Part shown: in pieces, positions 35,437-44,361 of the stretch | Layout of the letters: each line of letters starts with the position of its first letter | How positions within the stretch are numbered: the stretch's first letter is position 1 | Origin: Bryocella elongata | GTDB taxonomy: Bacteria; Acidobacteriota; Terriglobia; Terriglobales; Acidobacteriaceae | DNA: 64,000 nt | NCBI RefSeq assembly: GCF_900108185.1 | Contig: NZ_FNVA01000001.1 | Coordinates: forward strand, 496,001-560,000 | Direction: 5' to 3' | Notes under the pieces: model-generated | Seen by the model: the letters and a program-made list of their open reading frames with translations, nothing else | Database searches by the model: none | Told to the model about the DNA's origin: nothing | Translations under genes and position numbers: made by a program

Positions 35437-36771
35437 CTAGAAGCTGTAACGCGTGGTGAGGGTTACCGACTGCAGCAGCAGCCGGACCTTGCTGTTGTCG
35501 TACTCGGTGGAGAGGATGCCGCTCTTGCCGACTGACTCCGAGGCGGGGAACTGCAGTGAATAGGCGAGGTCAGTGCGCAGACGACCATGCGTCCAACCGC
35601 CACCGACGCCCAGAGAGTTCTGCAGGATTGCCGCCGTCATGGGCAGCAGCGTCGAGGAGGGCACGGGGTTGGTCATGAAGCTGTATCCGGCGCGAAGCGT
35701 CGTGCTCTCGCTTATCGGCGACTCGACTCCAATGTGCAGGGCTGTCTGATTGTTCCAGTACAGAGGTACGGCATCCAGAAGGGTGCTGCTGCCCACGACG
35801 CTGTTGATGACTGCGTTGGTGCCTCCGGTTAACGCCACCGGGAGTTGCTGAAACGCCTGACCCCAGACGACGAAATCACCCTCCGCCTGCCACAGGAGCC
35901 TCGGACTCTGACGCCAGGCGAATCCCGTATCGAAGGCCTGGGGCAGTTTGTTGAGCACCTGCGCCTGGTAGTGGAAGGTGGGGTCTGCGGAGACGCCCAG
36001 CGCGGTGAAGAGCGCCGAAGCCGAGCCGTTGGCGTCACCATGCGTATGGATCGTCGTTTCGCTCTTCCAGGCGAGACCCACGCGCAGCCGCGAATTGGGC
36101 TGCCATTGGACACCGGCGTTGCCGTTCCAGCCGTAGCCGTGGGTGCCAAGATCGAGCAGCACCTTCAACCCGGCCAGTTGCGGCTGTTGCTGGAAGATAT
36201 AGGGCGCGTTGAGATTGTTCTGGTTGTAGACGACACCGAGCACAGCTCCGGCAGACCACTTCGGCCCGAAGGTATGCGCCACACCGACAGAGGTGCGCAC
36301 GGCGATGATCTCGTCCTCATTGGTCTGCAGGCCGTAGCTCACGCCGGCGGTGCCCGGGGCATCGACATAGCGCCAGTTGGCACGCATCAGGATCTCAGGG
36401 GTAAATCCAACGGAGACGTCCCAGCCATGATCCCCCACCGGTCTTACGAACGCGCCGTAAGGCATCGCACCGACCACGCCGGACATGCGCCCGTTCGTGT
36501 TGGCGGAGTTCTGGAATGAGCCGGAGCCGAAGACTCCGATGGCTCCGCCCTCCAGTACTGGGACATGAATACCGGTAAGACCGGCGGGATTGCTCTCAAT
36601 GGCGTCGATGGGGCTGCCCTGGTCGGCGACCTGGGCACCACCGCGTGCCTCCGCTGCGGCACTGAGACCGTGGCCCAGGGATGAGGACTGACTCCAGACG
36701 GGAAGGCTCACTGCCCCAATTGCCGCTAGCAAGACGAAAGACAATGCTGCAAGACGACGGATGCTCATCAT
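35437..36771 (-). CDS. FadL/OmpP1-type outer membrane channel
   Basis: A 444-residue outer-membrane beta-barrel for uptake of long-chain fatty acids or other hydrophobic compounds. A signal peptide (LSFVLLAAIGAVSLPVWSQS) is followed by the FadL opening AAEARGGAQVADQGSPIDAIESNPAGLTGI, in shape like the NPAGL motif of the family, and the protein ends in TTRYSF with the terminal Phe typical of barrels. It starts with ATG 36771 (MM), next to an open 733-bp region. It may share transcription with the HD-GYP gene (24 bp apart). Confidence 0.82.
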   Translation of the reverse strand: MMSIRRLAALSFVLLAAIGAVSLPVWSQSSSLGHGLSAAAEARGGAQVADQGSPIDAIESNPAGLTGIHVPVLEGGAIGVFGSGSFQNSANTNGRMSGVVGAMPYGAFVRPVGDHGWDVSVGFTPEILMRANWRYVDAPGTAGVSYGLQTNEDEIIAVRTSVGVAHTFGPKWSAGAVLGVVYNQNNLNAPYIFQQQPQLAGLKVLLDLGTHGYGWNGNAGVQWQPNSRLRVGLAWKSETTIHTHGDANGSASALFTALGVSADPTFHYQAQVLNKLPQAFDTGFAWRQSPRLLWQAEGDFVVWGQAFQQLPVALTGGTNAVINSVVGSSTLLDAVPLYWNNQTALHIGVESPISESTTLRAGYSFMTNPVPSSTLLPMTAAILQNSLGVGGGWTHGRLRTDLAYSLQFPASESVGKSGILSTEYDNSKVRLLLQSVTLTTRYSF

Positions 36772-37504
36772 GTGTTCCCTTCGCGACGCGGGCTTTCCGC
36801 CTTCCGGCAGGAAGTGGGCTCGGCATACCGCTCGCAGCGAATCACTTTGAATGGGACCGGAGAGCGCGGCTTAGTCCCTCTAACGATATTTGGGGTGATA
36901 TCACGAAGACTCCATGGCCCATCGGAGTCAGCGGGTGTCCTATCGGGGGAACCTTATACGGTTACGGAAGTGGGAGAACGCCCCTGTTGAGCCGGTCAAC
37001 AAAGCATCGTCCTCCACGATGCAAGTTCCGGCGAATCAGCGACCGAGGCGTTGCTGTGAACGCGACAACCTTCGCCAGAGCAAAATCGAGGATCACCGGA
37101 AGTGGCGCAGGCCGAGGTAGCACGGTTTGGATGCGGGGCAGGAACAGACCACCGGAGAGGGCTGCGCAGCATCGCAATGCGCTCCCCAGGAGCCGTCGGG
37201 CGGTCCGCGCTTCCTCATCAAGAGAAAGCGCGGCATGGATCGCGAGATGCTAAGGCTGCTCCAAGTCTTTTTTTTGCTGCGCCCTATCTTCGTTACGCCG
37301 CTCGATGGAGGATCCCCGGCATTACTCAAATGGGGGAGGCATGATGCGTCAGGCGAACCTAGGCTGATGGAGCGTGGCGAGTTACTGCTGCTGCGGGCTT
37401 CGAATCACGTGCTCCCAGGTAGGTGAAGTTCTTCGAGCAGGAGTTTCACTGGCCCTATCCAGAGCTTCGCCCGGCCGAGTAAAGAGGGAGAAGCCGATGC
37501 TCAT
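36772..37504. other. 733-bp stretch without a convincing gene
   Basis: The only open frames here are short or arginine-rich with no family resemblance. It contains a 7-bp perfect hairpin GCATCGT-CCTCC-ACGATGC (37004-37022), an interrupted dyad GATAT...ATATC (36893-36910) and GACTCC...GGAGTC near 36908-36929. It holds the leader of the FadL-like gene at its left end. It may be worn-out gene debris; I see no transposase fragment. Confidence 0.5.
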
Positions 37505-38512
37505 TTACTGCACGGGTATCACGGTTGCTGCGACTGCCCCTGGTAACGGATCAACCGGGAGATGCGATCTGAAGCCGATGGCATTCCTGGCAATCCCGAA
37601 TCGATGCATCTTTGAGATCAGAGTCGTGCGCGGAATACCGAGCTTTGCAGCAGCTCCGCGCCTGCCGCCCACGAGCCACCCCGTCTCATGCAGTATTCGC
37701 AGAATATATTGCTTTTCCATGTCGTCCAGGGTCCCGGACTCGGCGGTCTGCGATTTCTGGGCGAGCTTGCGCATATCGGATTCGCGCGGCGTGAGGACGT
37801 CCCCTTGACTGACGATGACGGCACGCTCGATGAAGTTTTGAAGCTCGCGGATGTTCCCGGGCCAATGGTATTGACGAAGCGCGTGAAGCAGCGGATCCGG
37901 CAATCGTAGTGTTGTCTTTCCCTGTGCTCGCGCACACTCGCGCAGGAAGTGGAGAGATAGTTCTTGAATATCTTCGCGGCGCTCTCGCAGCGGAGGAAGA
38001 GAGATGGGGAAGACATTCAAACGGTAAAACAGATCAGCCCGAAAGAGCCCCTTCTCGACCATCGCCGCAAGATCGCGATTGGTCGCGGCGATGACACGGG
38101 TATTGGTTCGAATGCTGCGTGGGCTACCAAGTCGCTCGAAGCATTTTTCCTGAAGCGCTCGCAGGAGCTTGGGTTGTATATCCAGGGGCATGTCGCCGAT
38201 CTCGTCGAGAAAGAGGGAGCCTCCGTCTGCTGCGAGGATACGGCCGGTGGTCTGTTGGACAGCACCGGTGAACGCGCCGCGCTCGTGCCCAAAGAGCTCA
38301 CTTTCAAAGAGGGTCGCTGGTACCGCGGCGCAGTTCAGTGCAACATAGGGTCCGCGGCTGCGTGTGCTGGCCGCGTGGATAGCTCTCGCGATCACTTCTT
38401 TTCCCGTGCCGGTCTCGCCATGCAGCAGCACAGAGCATTCAGTAGGAGCTGCTGCCCGCACGTCCGCAAGGACTTCCTGAAATCGAGGACTGGAACCTAT
38501 CGGAATGCTCAT
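37505..38512 (-). CDS. sigma-54 activator without a sensor domain
   Basis: A 335-residue bacterial enhancer-binding protein that uses ATP to open sigma-54 promoters. The AAA+ core has Walker [10 protein letters not shown], the sigma-54 contact loop GAFTGA, Walker [11 protein letters not shown] and the arginine-finger region [23 protein letters not shown] Fis-type helix-turn-helix sits at the end ([24 protein letters not shown]). There is no N-terminal receiver, GAF or PAS domain, so its signal input must come through expression or partner proteins. ATG 38512 follows GAGGGA. Target unknown; the molybdenum hydroxylase operon lies 600 bp upstream on the same strand. Confidence 0.9.
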   Translation of the reverse strand: MSIPIGSSPRFQEVLADVRAAAPTECSVLLHGETGTGKEVIARAIHAASTRSRGPYVALNCAAVPATLFESELFGHERGAFTGAVQQTTGRILAADGGSLFLDEIGDMPLDIQPKLLRALQEKCFERLGSPRSIRTNTRVIAATNRDLAAMVEKGLFRADLFYRLNVFPISLPPLRERREDIQELSLHFLRECARAQGKTTLRLPDPLLHALRQYHWPGNIRELQNFIERAVIVSQGDVLTPRESDMRKLAQKSQTAESGTLDDMEKQYILRILHETGWLVGGRRGAAAKLGIPRTTLISKMHRFGIARNAIGFRSHLPVDPLPGAVAATVIPVQ

Positions 38513-39118
38513 GTCTTTCCCTCTTGAAGTGTGCGGTGTCACGATACGGGGATGGCGCATGGCCGCCGCCCAAGTCGGTAACCTGGATGAGATCTTATTG
38601 AGCGGTAGCCGTCGATCTCATCTATCGAGTGATCCATGTATGAGCAGCCATAGTTGAACTGACGGAGAGGATCGATGTTGGCATGGAAGAGCCGGCGCGT
38701 GGGAGCCGTCGTTTGTCCGTCTTGCGGCTGTTCTTTTCTGGAAATTCGCAGTAAGTGCAGAGTGGGAGCTTTTAACATAAGCTCGCTGAGTAAGTCACTT
38801 TATCGTCCCATCTCCTAGCGGGTGTAGCGAGCCTCGATCGAATGAAATGCGCATTACCCATTTGGGCAACTTGATTTCGAACGGCCAGACAGATGCGAAG
38901 GCCGCCATGGGGCAGCGCACGGAGATGTGAGATATGCGTAGTAACTATTAGAGGGAATCGTCAGATGCAATCATCTCGCCAGCCTTCTTTCACGGGGGAG
39001 AAGGCTCGCCGCCATTGCCCATGGGATGGCATGTCGTTTGCGATGGTCGCACGAGTGGGCTCGTGGCCATGACGATTCGCTCGGTCTTTGCCGTCTTATC
39101 GAAGGGCAGGGCCGTCCG
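38513..39118. other. 606-bp region upstream of the sigma-54 activator, mostly non-coding
   Basis: Between the activator start and the end of the amidohydrolase gene. Apart from a possible small gene at 38675-38818 on the plus strand I see no protein-coding signal. A partial dyad, GAGATC...GATCTC-like (38589-38618, around TCATCTATCGAGTGATC), lies in it. No sigma-54 promoter (GG-N10-GC) was found by eye. Confidence 0.4.
38675..38818 (+). CDS. possible 47-residue zinc-ribbon-like small protein
   Basis: ATG 38675 stands 4 bases after a strong GGAGAGG. The frame reads MLAWKSRRVGAVVCPSCGCS and continues to TAG 38816. Residues 14-19 are CPSCGC, half of a zinc ribbon, with one more Cys at residue 28. 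The good ribosome binding site is the main argument; the size and lack of homology knowledge keep it doubtful. Confidence 0.3.
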   Translation: MLAWKSRRVGAVVCPSCGCSFLEIRSKCRVGAFNISSLSKSLYRPIS

Positions 39119-40132
39119 CTAGAAAGCGAGCTTCAGAACGCGTTCGGCATTGCCGTGAGCGATTCGATGCAGGTCTGCCGGAGGGATCGACAAACTCTGG
39201 AGAAAGCGTGCCCCCGCAAGATTCGTGCGATAGGGATAGTCGACCGAGTACATCAGGCGGTCTGCTCCGATGACGTCCATGGCGCAGCGAAAGGGAGCGG
39301 CCGTGAAGTAGCCGCTGGTGGTGATATAGAAGTGGTTCAGGAAGTACTCAGTGATGGTCCGATCGAGGCCCGTTACTGATTGCGGGAGGCCATCCTGCGC
39401 GCGCAGGAGCGAGAAGGGAAGGTCTTCTCCCATGTGGCCGATGATGACCTTCAGTCGGGGAAAGCGATCAAAGGTGCCGGCGAGGATGAGGCGCAGGCAG
39501 TGCATCCCAAGTTCAGCGTGCCAGCCCCAGGCTGCGGTCGAAAGGAAGTACGCGCTCTTTTCAGGCAGATTGCTGAAGTAAGCTTCGCGCACAACCGGCG
39601 AAGGGGGCGTGGGATGGATGTAGACGGGCACATCCAGTGCTTCCGCGGCTTCGAAGATGGGATAGTAGCGCGGGTCGTCGAGGAACGTGCCTCCCTCGGT
39701 CCCATTCAGAAAGGCGCCGACGCAACGAAGGCGTTCGACGCCGCGCTCAAGTTCCTTTGCAGCCTCATCGGGTTGGTGCAGGGCAAGGCTGGCAAACATG
39801 CGAAGACGCGTTGGGTGTCGCTCCGTAGCGGCAAAGGCTGCATCGTTGGCTTCGCGCACCAGTGCCGTGGCGTCGGAAGGCGCGAGGCTTTCCTGTCCTG
39901 AGGCAGCGATGGAAAGCACTTGAATATCGATGCCCCCCTCATCCATCGCATCGATCCGCTGTTGATCGAGATCAAGGAGGCGTGCTTCCAGCGCCGGCCC
40001 CGTGGCGAGAGCCGGAAGAAAAGGCCGGGTCGCGCGAAGGAGCCCCGGCGTGGTGAAGTGTTCTTCCAGCGTGATGAGTCGAAGCTTCGTCGACTCCCCG
40101 ATGCCTGAGTTCTGTTCGATGGTGAGAGGCAT
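39119..40132 (-). CDS. amidohydrolase-2 family protein, resorcylate/hydroxybenzoate decarboxylase type
   Basis: A 337-residue metal enzyme of the ACMSD/gamma-resorcylate decarboxylase branch, which removes CO2 from aromatic acids without oxygen. The opening motif is ITLEEHF (Glu-x-His as in gamma-resorcylate decarboxylase, rather than HxH); then VYIHPTPPSP, IGHMGEDLPF and MYSVDYPY provide the other metal and catalytic residues. ATG 40132 follows AAGGAG. The gene starts 10 bp after the FAD subunit gene of the molybdenum hydroxylase and closes that operon. Product oxidation to an acid by the hydroxylase would make its substrate, which is inference. Confidence 0.8.
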   Translation of the reverse strand: MPLTIEQNSGIGESTKLRLITLEEHFTTPGLLRATRPFLPALATGPALEARLLDLDQQRIDAMDEGGIDIQVLSIAASGQESLAPSDATALVREANDAAFAATERHPTRLRMFASLALHQPDEAAKELERGVERLRCVGAFLNGTEGGTFLDDPRYYPIFEAAEALDVPVYIHPTPPSPVVREAYFSNLPEKSAYFLSTAAWGWHAELGMHCLRLILAGTFDRFPRLKVIIGHMGEDLPFSLLRAQDGLPQSVTGLDRTITEYFLNHFYITTSGYFTAAPFRCAMDVIGADRLMYSVDYPYRTNLAGARFLQSLSIPPADLHRIAHGNAERVLKLAF

Positions 40133-40142
40133 GTTCCGCTCC

Positions 40143-41138
40143 TTACTTTGTCTGAGGGCCGTTGCTGGCAAGGGTCAGCGCGCGGACGATGCTGTGTTTC
40201 CCCAAGTCGACTTTGAAGGCATTCTGGCTCAGTGGCTGTGCGCCTCGCATCGCGATCTCCGCGGCGTCTCGAAAGGCTTCGAACGATGGAGTTCTGCCGA
40301 TCAGGCTCGCCTCAGCATCGGGAACCCTCCAGGGCATCGGGGCGACCCCGCCCATCGCCAGGCCGGCCTTTCGAATGACGCCACCTTCGAGTTCGAGTCC
40401 GGCAGCAACCGAGACGAGGGCAAAGGCATAGCTGTGCCGATCGCGGACCTTCAGGTACCACGCAGTAGCGCCGAACGCGGAAGGAGGCTACTCGATACCC
40501 AGAATCAACTCCGCCGGCAGCAGCGTGTTATCGAGGTCGGGTTGATCCCCGGGAGCGCGGAAGAAGCTTCGCAGGGGAACGGCTCTGGTTCCATCAGGGC
40601 CTTGTACGTGAACGATGGCGTCGAGGATGGCGAGGGCTACGGCCATGTCGGAAGGATGAATGGCGACGCATTGGGCGCTTGTTCCGAAGAGTGCGTGCTC
40701 GCGATTGAATCCGTCCAGCGCCGCGCAGCCGGAGCCGGGTTCGCGCTTGTTACAGGACTTGAAGGCGACCTCGGCAAAGTAGGGGCACCGCGTCCTCTGG
40801 AGCAGGTTTCCCCCCGCGGTAGCCATGTTGCGAATTTGTGTTGTAGCTCCGCTGAGAATGGCCTGCGACACGACGGGATATTGTGTTCGGATCAGCGGAT
40901 GATTTGCGATGGCGCTGTTGGAGACTCTCGCCTGGATCATCACTCCTCGACCCGGTAGAGAGAGGATCTCGTTCAACCCAAGACGTCGAAGGTCAACCAG
41001 TTTGCGCGGTGTTTCCGCGCCATCTTTCATCAGGTCGATCAGGTTGGTTCCCCCGGCAAGATACTTTCCTCCGGACGAAACGGCCGTTCGAATGGCATCT
41101 TCAATGGTGCTTGCGTGCGTAAACTCGAAGGACTTCAT
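40143..41138 (-). pseudogene. molybdenum hydroxylase FAD-binding (medium) subunit interrupted by an in-frame TAG
   Basis: The frame runs from ATG 41138 to the stop at 40143 as 332 codons in one phase, with a TAG at 40490-40488. Before it the protein matches the FAD-binding PaoB/YagS family (YLAGGTNLIDLMKDG, ATAGGNLLQRTRCPYF, SCNKREPGSGCAAL with its Fe-S cysteines) and ends LILGIE. After it the same frame continues [20 protein letters not shown] and on to the C-terminal [16 protein letters not shown], as expected of the complete protein. One codon is therefore changed to a stop. It could be a real nonsense mutation, a sequencing error, or a read-through site. Confidence 0.85.
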
Positions 41139-41710
41139 GCTCGCCCCCTCTGGTCGGCAGCGCGAACTGCAGCAACGATGTTCGCGTACGCTCCACAGCG
41201 GCAGATATTGCCGGCCATGCGTTCGCGGACCTCGTGCTCTGTTAGCTCGAGTTGACCCGTAAGGACTGCCTCTCGAGTGGTCTCAAACGACACCATGCTG
41301 AGGTCGCCGCGGGCATGCTCTGCGAGCATGGCATGGGCCGACGATATCTGCCCTGGCGTGCAATAGCCGCATTGAAAGCCATCGTGTTCCAGGAAACACT
41401 GTTGCAGCGAACTCAACTCAGCGCCATCGGCGAGACCCTCGATTGTGAGTACGTCAGAGCCATCGATGGATGCCGCCAGGGTGAGGCAGCTGACGACGCG
41501 CTCTCCATTGACCGAGACGGTGCATGCTCCGCACAGTCCGTGATCGCAGCCCTTCTTGGTTCCAGGCTTGTTGAGCCGCTCGCGTAACAAATCCAGGAGC
41601 GTTGTACGTATGTCAATCTCGAGTGACCGAGTCTCCCCGTTGATGTTGAGAGTCAATGGAAAGGTCGGAAGGGAAGCGCTCGCTTGCTCTTGCGAATGGT
41701 CGGGCATCAT
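41135..41710 (-). CDS. molybdenum hydroxylase 2Fe-2S (small) subunit
   Basis: A 191-residue electron-transfer subunit of the xanthine oxidase family. The N-terminal plant-type ferredoxin site is CDHGLCGACTVSVNGERVVSC; the C-terminal site is CGYCTPGQ with CRCGAYANI. It has no twin-arginine signal, unlike E. coli PaoA, so the complex is probably cytoplasmic. Overlaps both neighbours by 4 bp. Confidence 0.93.
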   Translation of the reverse strand: MMPDHSQEQASASLPTFPLTLNINGETRSLEIDIRTTLLDLLRERLNKPGTKKGCDHGLCGACTVSVNGERVVSCLTLAASIDGSDVLTIEGLADGAELSSLQQCFLEHDGFQCGYCTPGQISSAHAMLAEHARGDLSMVSFETTREAVLTGQLELTEHEVRERMAGNICRCGAYANIVAAVRAADQRGRA

Positions 41711-44013
41711 ACGGCCTCCATGTGTGGCGTTGACTCTGGGAACGGTTTCATCAGCTGTTCCAACATGATGGGTAGATCGCGCAGTCGCTTGCCTGTGGCA
41801 TGGAAGATGGCATTCGCGATGGCAGCCGGAACGCCGCAGGCCCCGATCTCACCAATGCCGCGGACGCCGATAGGATCCAGCGCGTAGTCCGGCTTGTCGA
41901 TAAAGCTGATGTCGAAGTCAGGCCGGTCCGCATGAGTGGGGAGGTAGTATTCGCCGATGAGCAGCGAGGTCTTCGCATCGTAGGGAACTTGTTCGAGCAG
42001 TGCCATGCCGAGTCCGAACGTGATCCCCCCCATAATCTGATTCCGAGCGAGCTTGGGATTCAGAACTCGTCCGCAGTCGAAGACTGCGACCCACTTCGTG
42101 ACCGTGGCACGGCCGATCTCTTCGTCGACCTCAACCTCGCAGAAGTGAGCACCGAAGGACTGGAAGGCGAATTTCTCCTGATCTCCTGCATCGCTTTGAA
42201 CGTCGAAGGTCAGGGCATGCTCAACCGTGGTGGTGTCGAAGGTCCTGAGCAACTCCCACAGGCCCACACTGAAGCCATCGGCGCTATGAACCACGCCTGC
42301 AGTGATGGTGAGCGCGGCCGGATCGTGCGAGTGAAAGGGAGATGCAGCATCGCTGATGACAAGCTGCTTGACTCTCTGCTGCCATTCCATCGCAGCCTTG
42401 TATACAGCCGAACCCACGGTGGCGGTCGTCTGAGATGCGCCGCTGTATGGGGCGTCAGGGAAGAATGAATCTCCGGATGCAAATGAGACGCGTTCCATCG
42501 GGAGGCCACAGGCGTCGGCCGCTACCTGCGACATCACGGTTCGCACACCATTCCCCACCTCATGCGTTGCGGAGGCGAACTCGACACCTCGCTCGACGTT
42601 GGTGATGACGCGGCATCCAGCAGGCATGCGGCGTCCGGGATAGGTGGCAGTCGCCATGCCCCACCCGATCTGGACACCATCGCGCGTCATGGAGCGTGGC
42701 GCCATTGTTCTCTTTTCCCATCCAAACTTTTTTCGGCCTTGCTCGTAACACTCAAGCAGATGCTTGGTGGACCATGTCTTGCCGTTGGTCTGATCGATGT
42801 CCGCGTGATTCAAGACGCGGAGTTGCACTGGATCCATGCCAGCGGAGTAGGCCAGTTCATCCATGGCGGATTCAAGTGCGAACAGGCCCGGCGCCTCGCC
42901 GGGACCGCGCATGAAACACGGAGTTGGGGCGTTGATGCGAGCCACTTGGTGCGAAACCGCCAAACGAGGAGAGTGATAAAGAAAACGAGTGGAGAGCCCG
43001 GCCGGTTCGCAGAAGTGCGCCACGGTGGAGGTTTCTGTCAGAGTGTGATGTTCGCTTCCCTCAATCAGTCCGCCTTCGAACGCCGATAACTGGATTCGTT
43101 GTTTCGTTCTTGGGCGATGACCAGTGGAGGAGAACATCTGGTCCCTCGTAAGCACCAGCTTTACCGGGCGCTGTAGTTCGCGCGCCGCGACCGCTGTTAG
43201 GGCCACGTGCATCCACAGGAAGCTCTTGGAGCCAAATGCTCCACCTACCAAGGGAGAGAGAATGCGTATGTCGGCCTCGGGAATTCCGAGATAGCCGGCG
43301 AGAGCTTTTCTCTCGCCCGCTATCCAGCGTGTACTGTCGTGGACTGTGAGCTTGCCTTCTTCCCAGAACGCGATTGTTGATGCGAGCTCGATGGGGTAAT
43401 GCGCATTCACCGGGGTGGTATAGGTGGAGTCCACCTGGAACGTCGATGGAGATGCTTCGGCTGGCCCTCGGTGGTCCTGCAGCTTCTCTTCGGTCAACTT
43501 CACAAAGTGGTCCGGGAGATAACTGCCATGCCGGATTTGACCGTTTTTCTCGTCGGCTGGAACAGGCTGCGAGAGCACCTCTTCAGCGCTCAGTTGTGGC
43601 GCGGCTTCCACGTACTCGAGTGAGAAGAGCGACACACCGTCGGTCGCATTCTCGGGACTGTTTGCAACGACCATTGCGAGGTGCTGCCCGACATGCTGCA
43701 CACTCAGATCCGATAGCGGCGGCCGACGCTCGAGAGGCAGGTCGAAGGTCAGGTCGCGTGACAGGACATTCAGCGGAGGGCAATTGAGCGGGGTGAGCAC
43801 GAAGAGGACGCCAGGCGCCCGCGATGCACGCTCTGCACTTGTGCGCAGGCTCTCCGCTTCAACGCGTCCGTTGGGTATCTCCGACTGTACCAGTGCGGCG
43901 TAGGCAAGGTTCGGGAAGTGGAAGTCTGCGGAATAGAGCGCGCTCCCGGTTACCTTCGCGTGTCCTTCAACGCGGTTGACCTCCTTACCGACAGACGATT
44001 CTTCCGGCGCCAT
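41707..44013 (-). CDS. molybdenum hydroxylase molybdopterin-binding (large) subunit
   Basis: A 768-residue catalytic subunit of the aldehyde/xanthine oxidoreductase family (PaoC/YagR-like). It opens GKEVNRVEGHAKVTGSALYSADF, has the aldehyde-oxidase a/b hammerhead, VGGAFGSKSFLWMH (cofactor-binding), FMRGPGEAPG, and the C-terminal GVRGIGEIGACGVPAAIANAI with the conserved Glu of the active site. ATG 44013 is 87 bp from the palindrome at 44101-44124. First gene of the operon. Confidence 0.92.
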   Translation of the reverse strand: MAPEESSVGKEVNRVEGHAKVTGSALYSADFHFPNLAYAALVQSEIPNGRVEAESLRTSAERASRAPGVLFVLTPLNCPPLNVLSRDLTFDLPLERRPPLSDLSVQHVGQHLAMVVANSPENATDGVSLFSLEYVEAAPQLSAEEVLSQPVPADEKNGQIRHGSYLPDHFVKLTEEKLQDHRGPAEASPSTFQVDSTYTTPVNAHYPIELASTIAFWEEGKLTVHDSTRWIAGERKALAGYLGIPEADIRILSPLVGGAFGSKSFLWMHVALTAVAARELQRPVKLVLTRDQMFSSTGHRPRTKQRIQLSAFEGGLIEGSEHHTLTETSTVAHFCEPAGLSTRFLYHSPRLAVSHQVARINAPTPCFMRGPGEAPGLFALESAMDELAYSAGMDPVQLRVLNHADIDQTNGKTWSTKHLLECYEQGRKKFGWEKRTMAPRSMTRDGVQIGWGMATATYPGRRMPAGCRVITNVERGVEFASATHEVGNGVRTVMSQVAADACGLPMERVSFASGDSFFPDAPYSGASQTTATVGSAVYKAAMEWQQRVKQLVISDAASPFHSHDPAALTITAGVVHSADGFSVGLWELLRTFDTTTVEHALTFDVQSDAGDQEKFAFQSFGAHFCEVEVDEEIGRATVTKWVAVFDCGRVLNPKLARNQIMGGITFGLGMALLEQVPYDAKTSLLIGEYYLPTHADRPDFDISFIDKPDYALDPIGVRGIGEIGACGVPAAIANAIFHATGKRLRDLPIMLEQLMKPFPESTPHMEAV

Positions 44014-44361
44014 GATGTCACTCCAATCCGAGGTCGCTTTGCGACCGTTTCAACAATAGCGTCACGACGCGGAGTGCGCAGCACACCTTGGAGGTCTATC
44101 CACACTACCCGTACGGGTAGTGTGAGGTGTCGATGAATTAGGGACGGAAAGAGCATTTAAGAGGAGTTACTCATCATCATTGTTTGGAGCCGAACCGTGC
44201 GAGCAAGGCAGCGTTCCAAGGTGTTTCCTCGGCGACAGATGACTACTGGTCGACGCGAAGACACGCGATATGGTTTGAAGCATTCGATTTTTTCGCGAAA
44301 CCTACGAGTTCATGGAGCGGCACGTCAATTGCAGTGCTCTGTCATCAGGAGGAATTACCTA
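44014..44361. other. 348-bp divergent promoter region with a 24-bp palindrome
   Basis: Between the starts of the molybdenum hydroxylase large subunit (-) and the DUF4136 gene (+). It contains the dyad at 44101-44124 and, directly before ATG 44362, the strong ribosome binding site AGGAGG (44347-44352). No gene is evident in the rest. Confidence 0.6.
44101..44124. promoter_or_regulatory. 24-bp perfect palindrome, likely operator
   Basis: CACACTACCC / GGGTAGTGTG around a central GTAC; the core is TACCC-GTAC-GGGTA. It lies 87 bp upstream of the large-subunit ATG (minus strand) and 237 bp upstream of the DUF4136 ATG (plus strand). A related TACCC-GGAA-GGGTA stands at 56150-56163 in front of the response regulator gene. 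It looks like the binding site of a dimeric regulator. Confidence 0.7.

Noticed and set aside
37004-37022. Hairpin whose minus-strand loop is GGAGG followed by ATG
   Set aside because: The frame after the ATG stops after three codons, and the other frames contain no family. Kept only as a structure, not as a gene start.
36681-37253. Plus-strand open frame of 190 codons in the 733-bp gap
   Set aside because: Arg-rich, no ribosome binding site, no domain, and its start overlaps the FadL-like gene.
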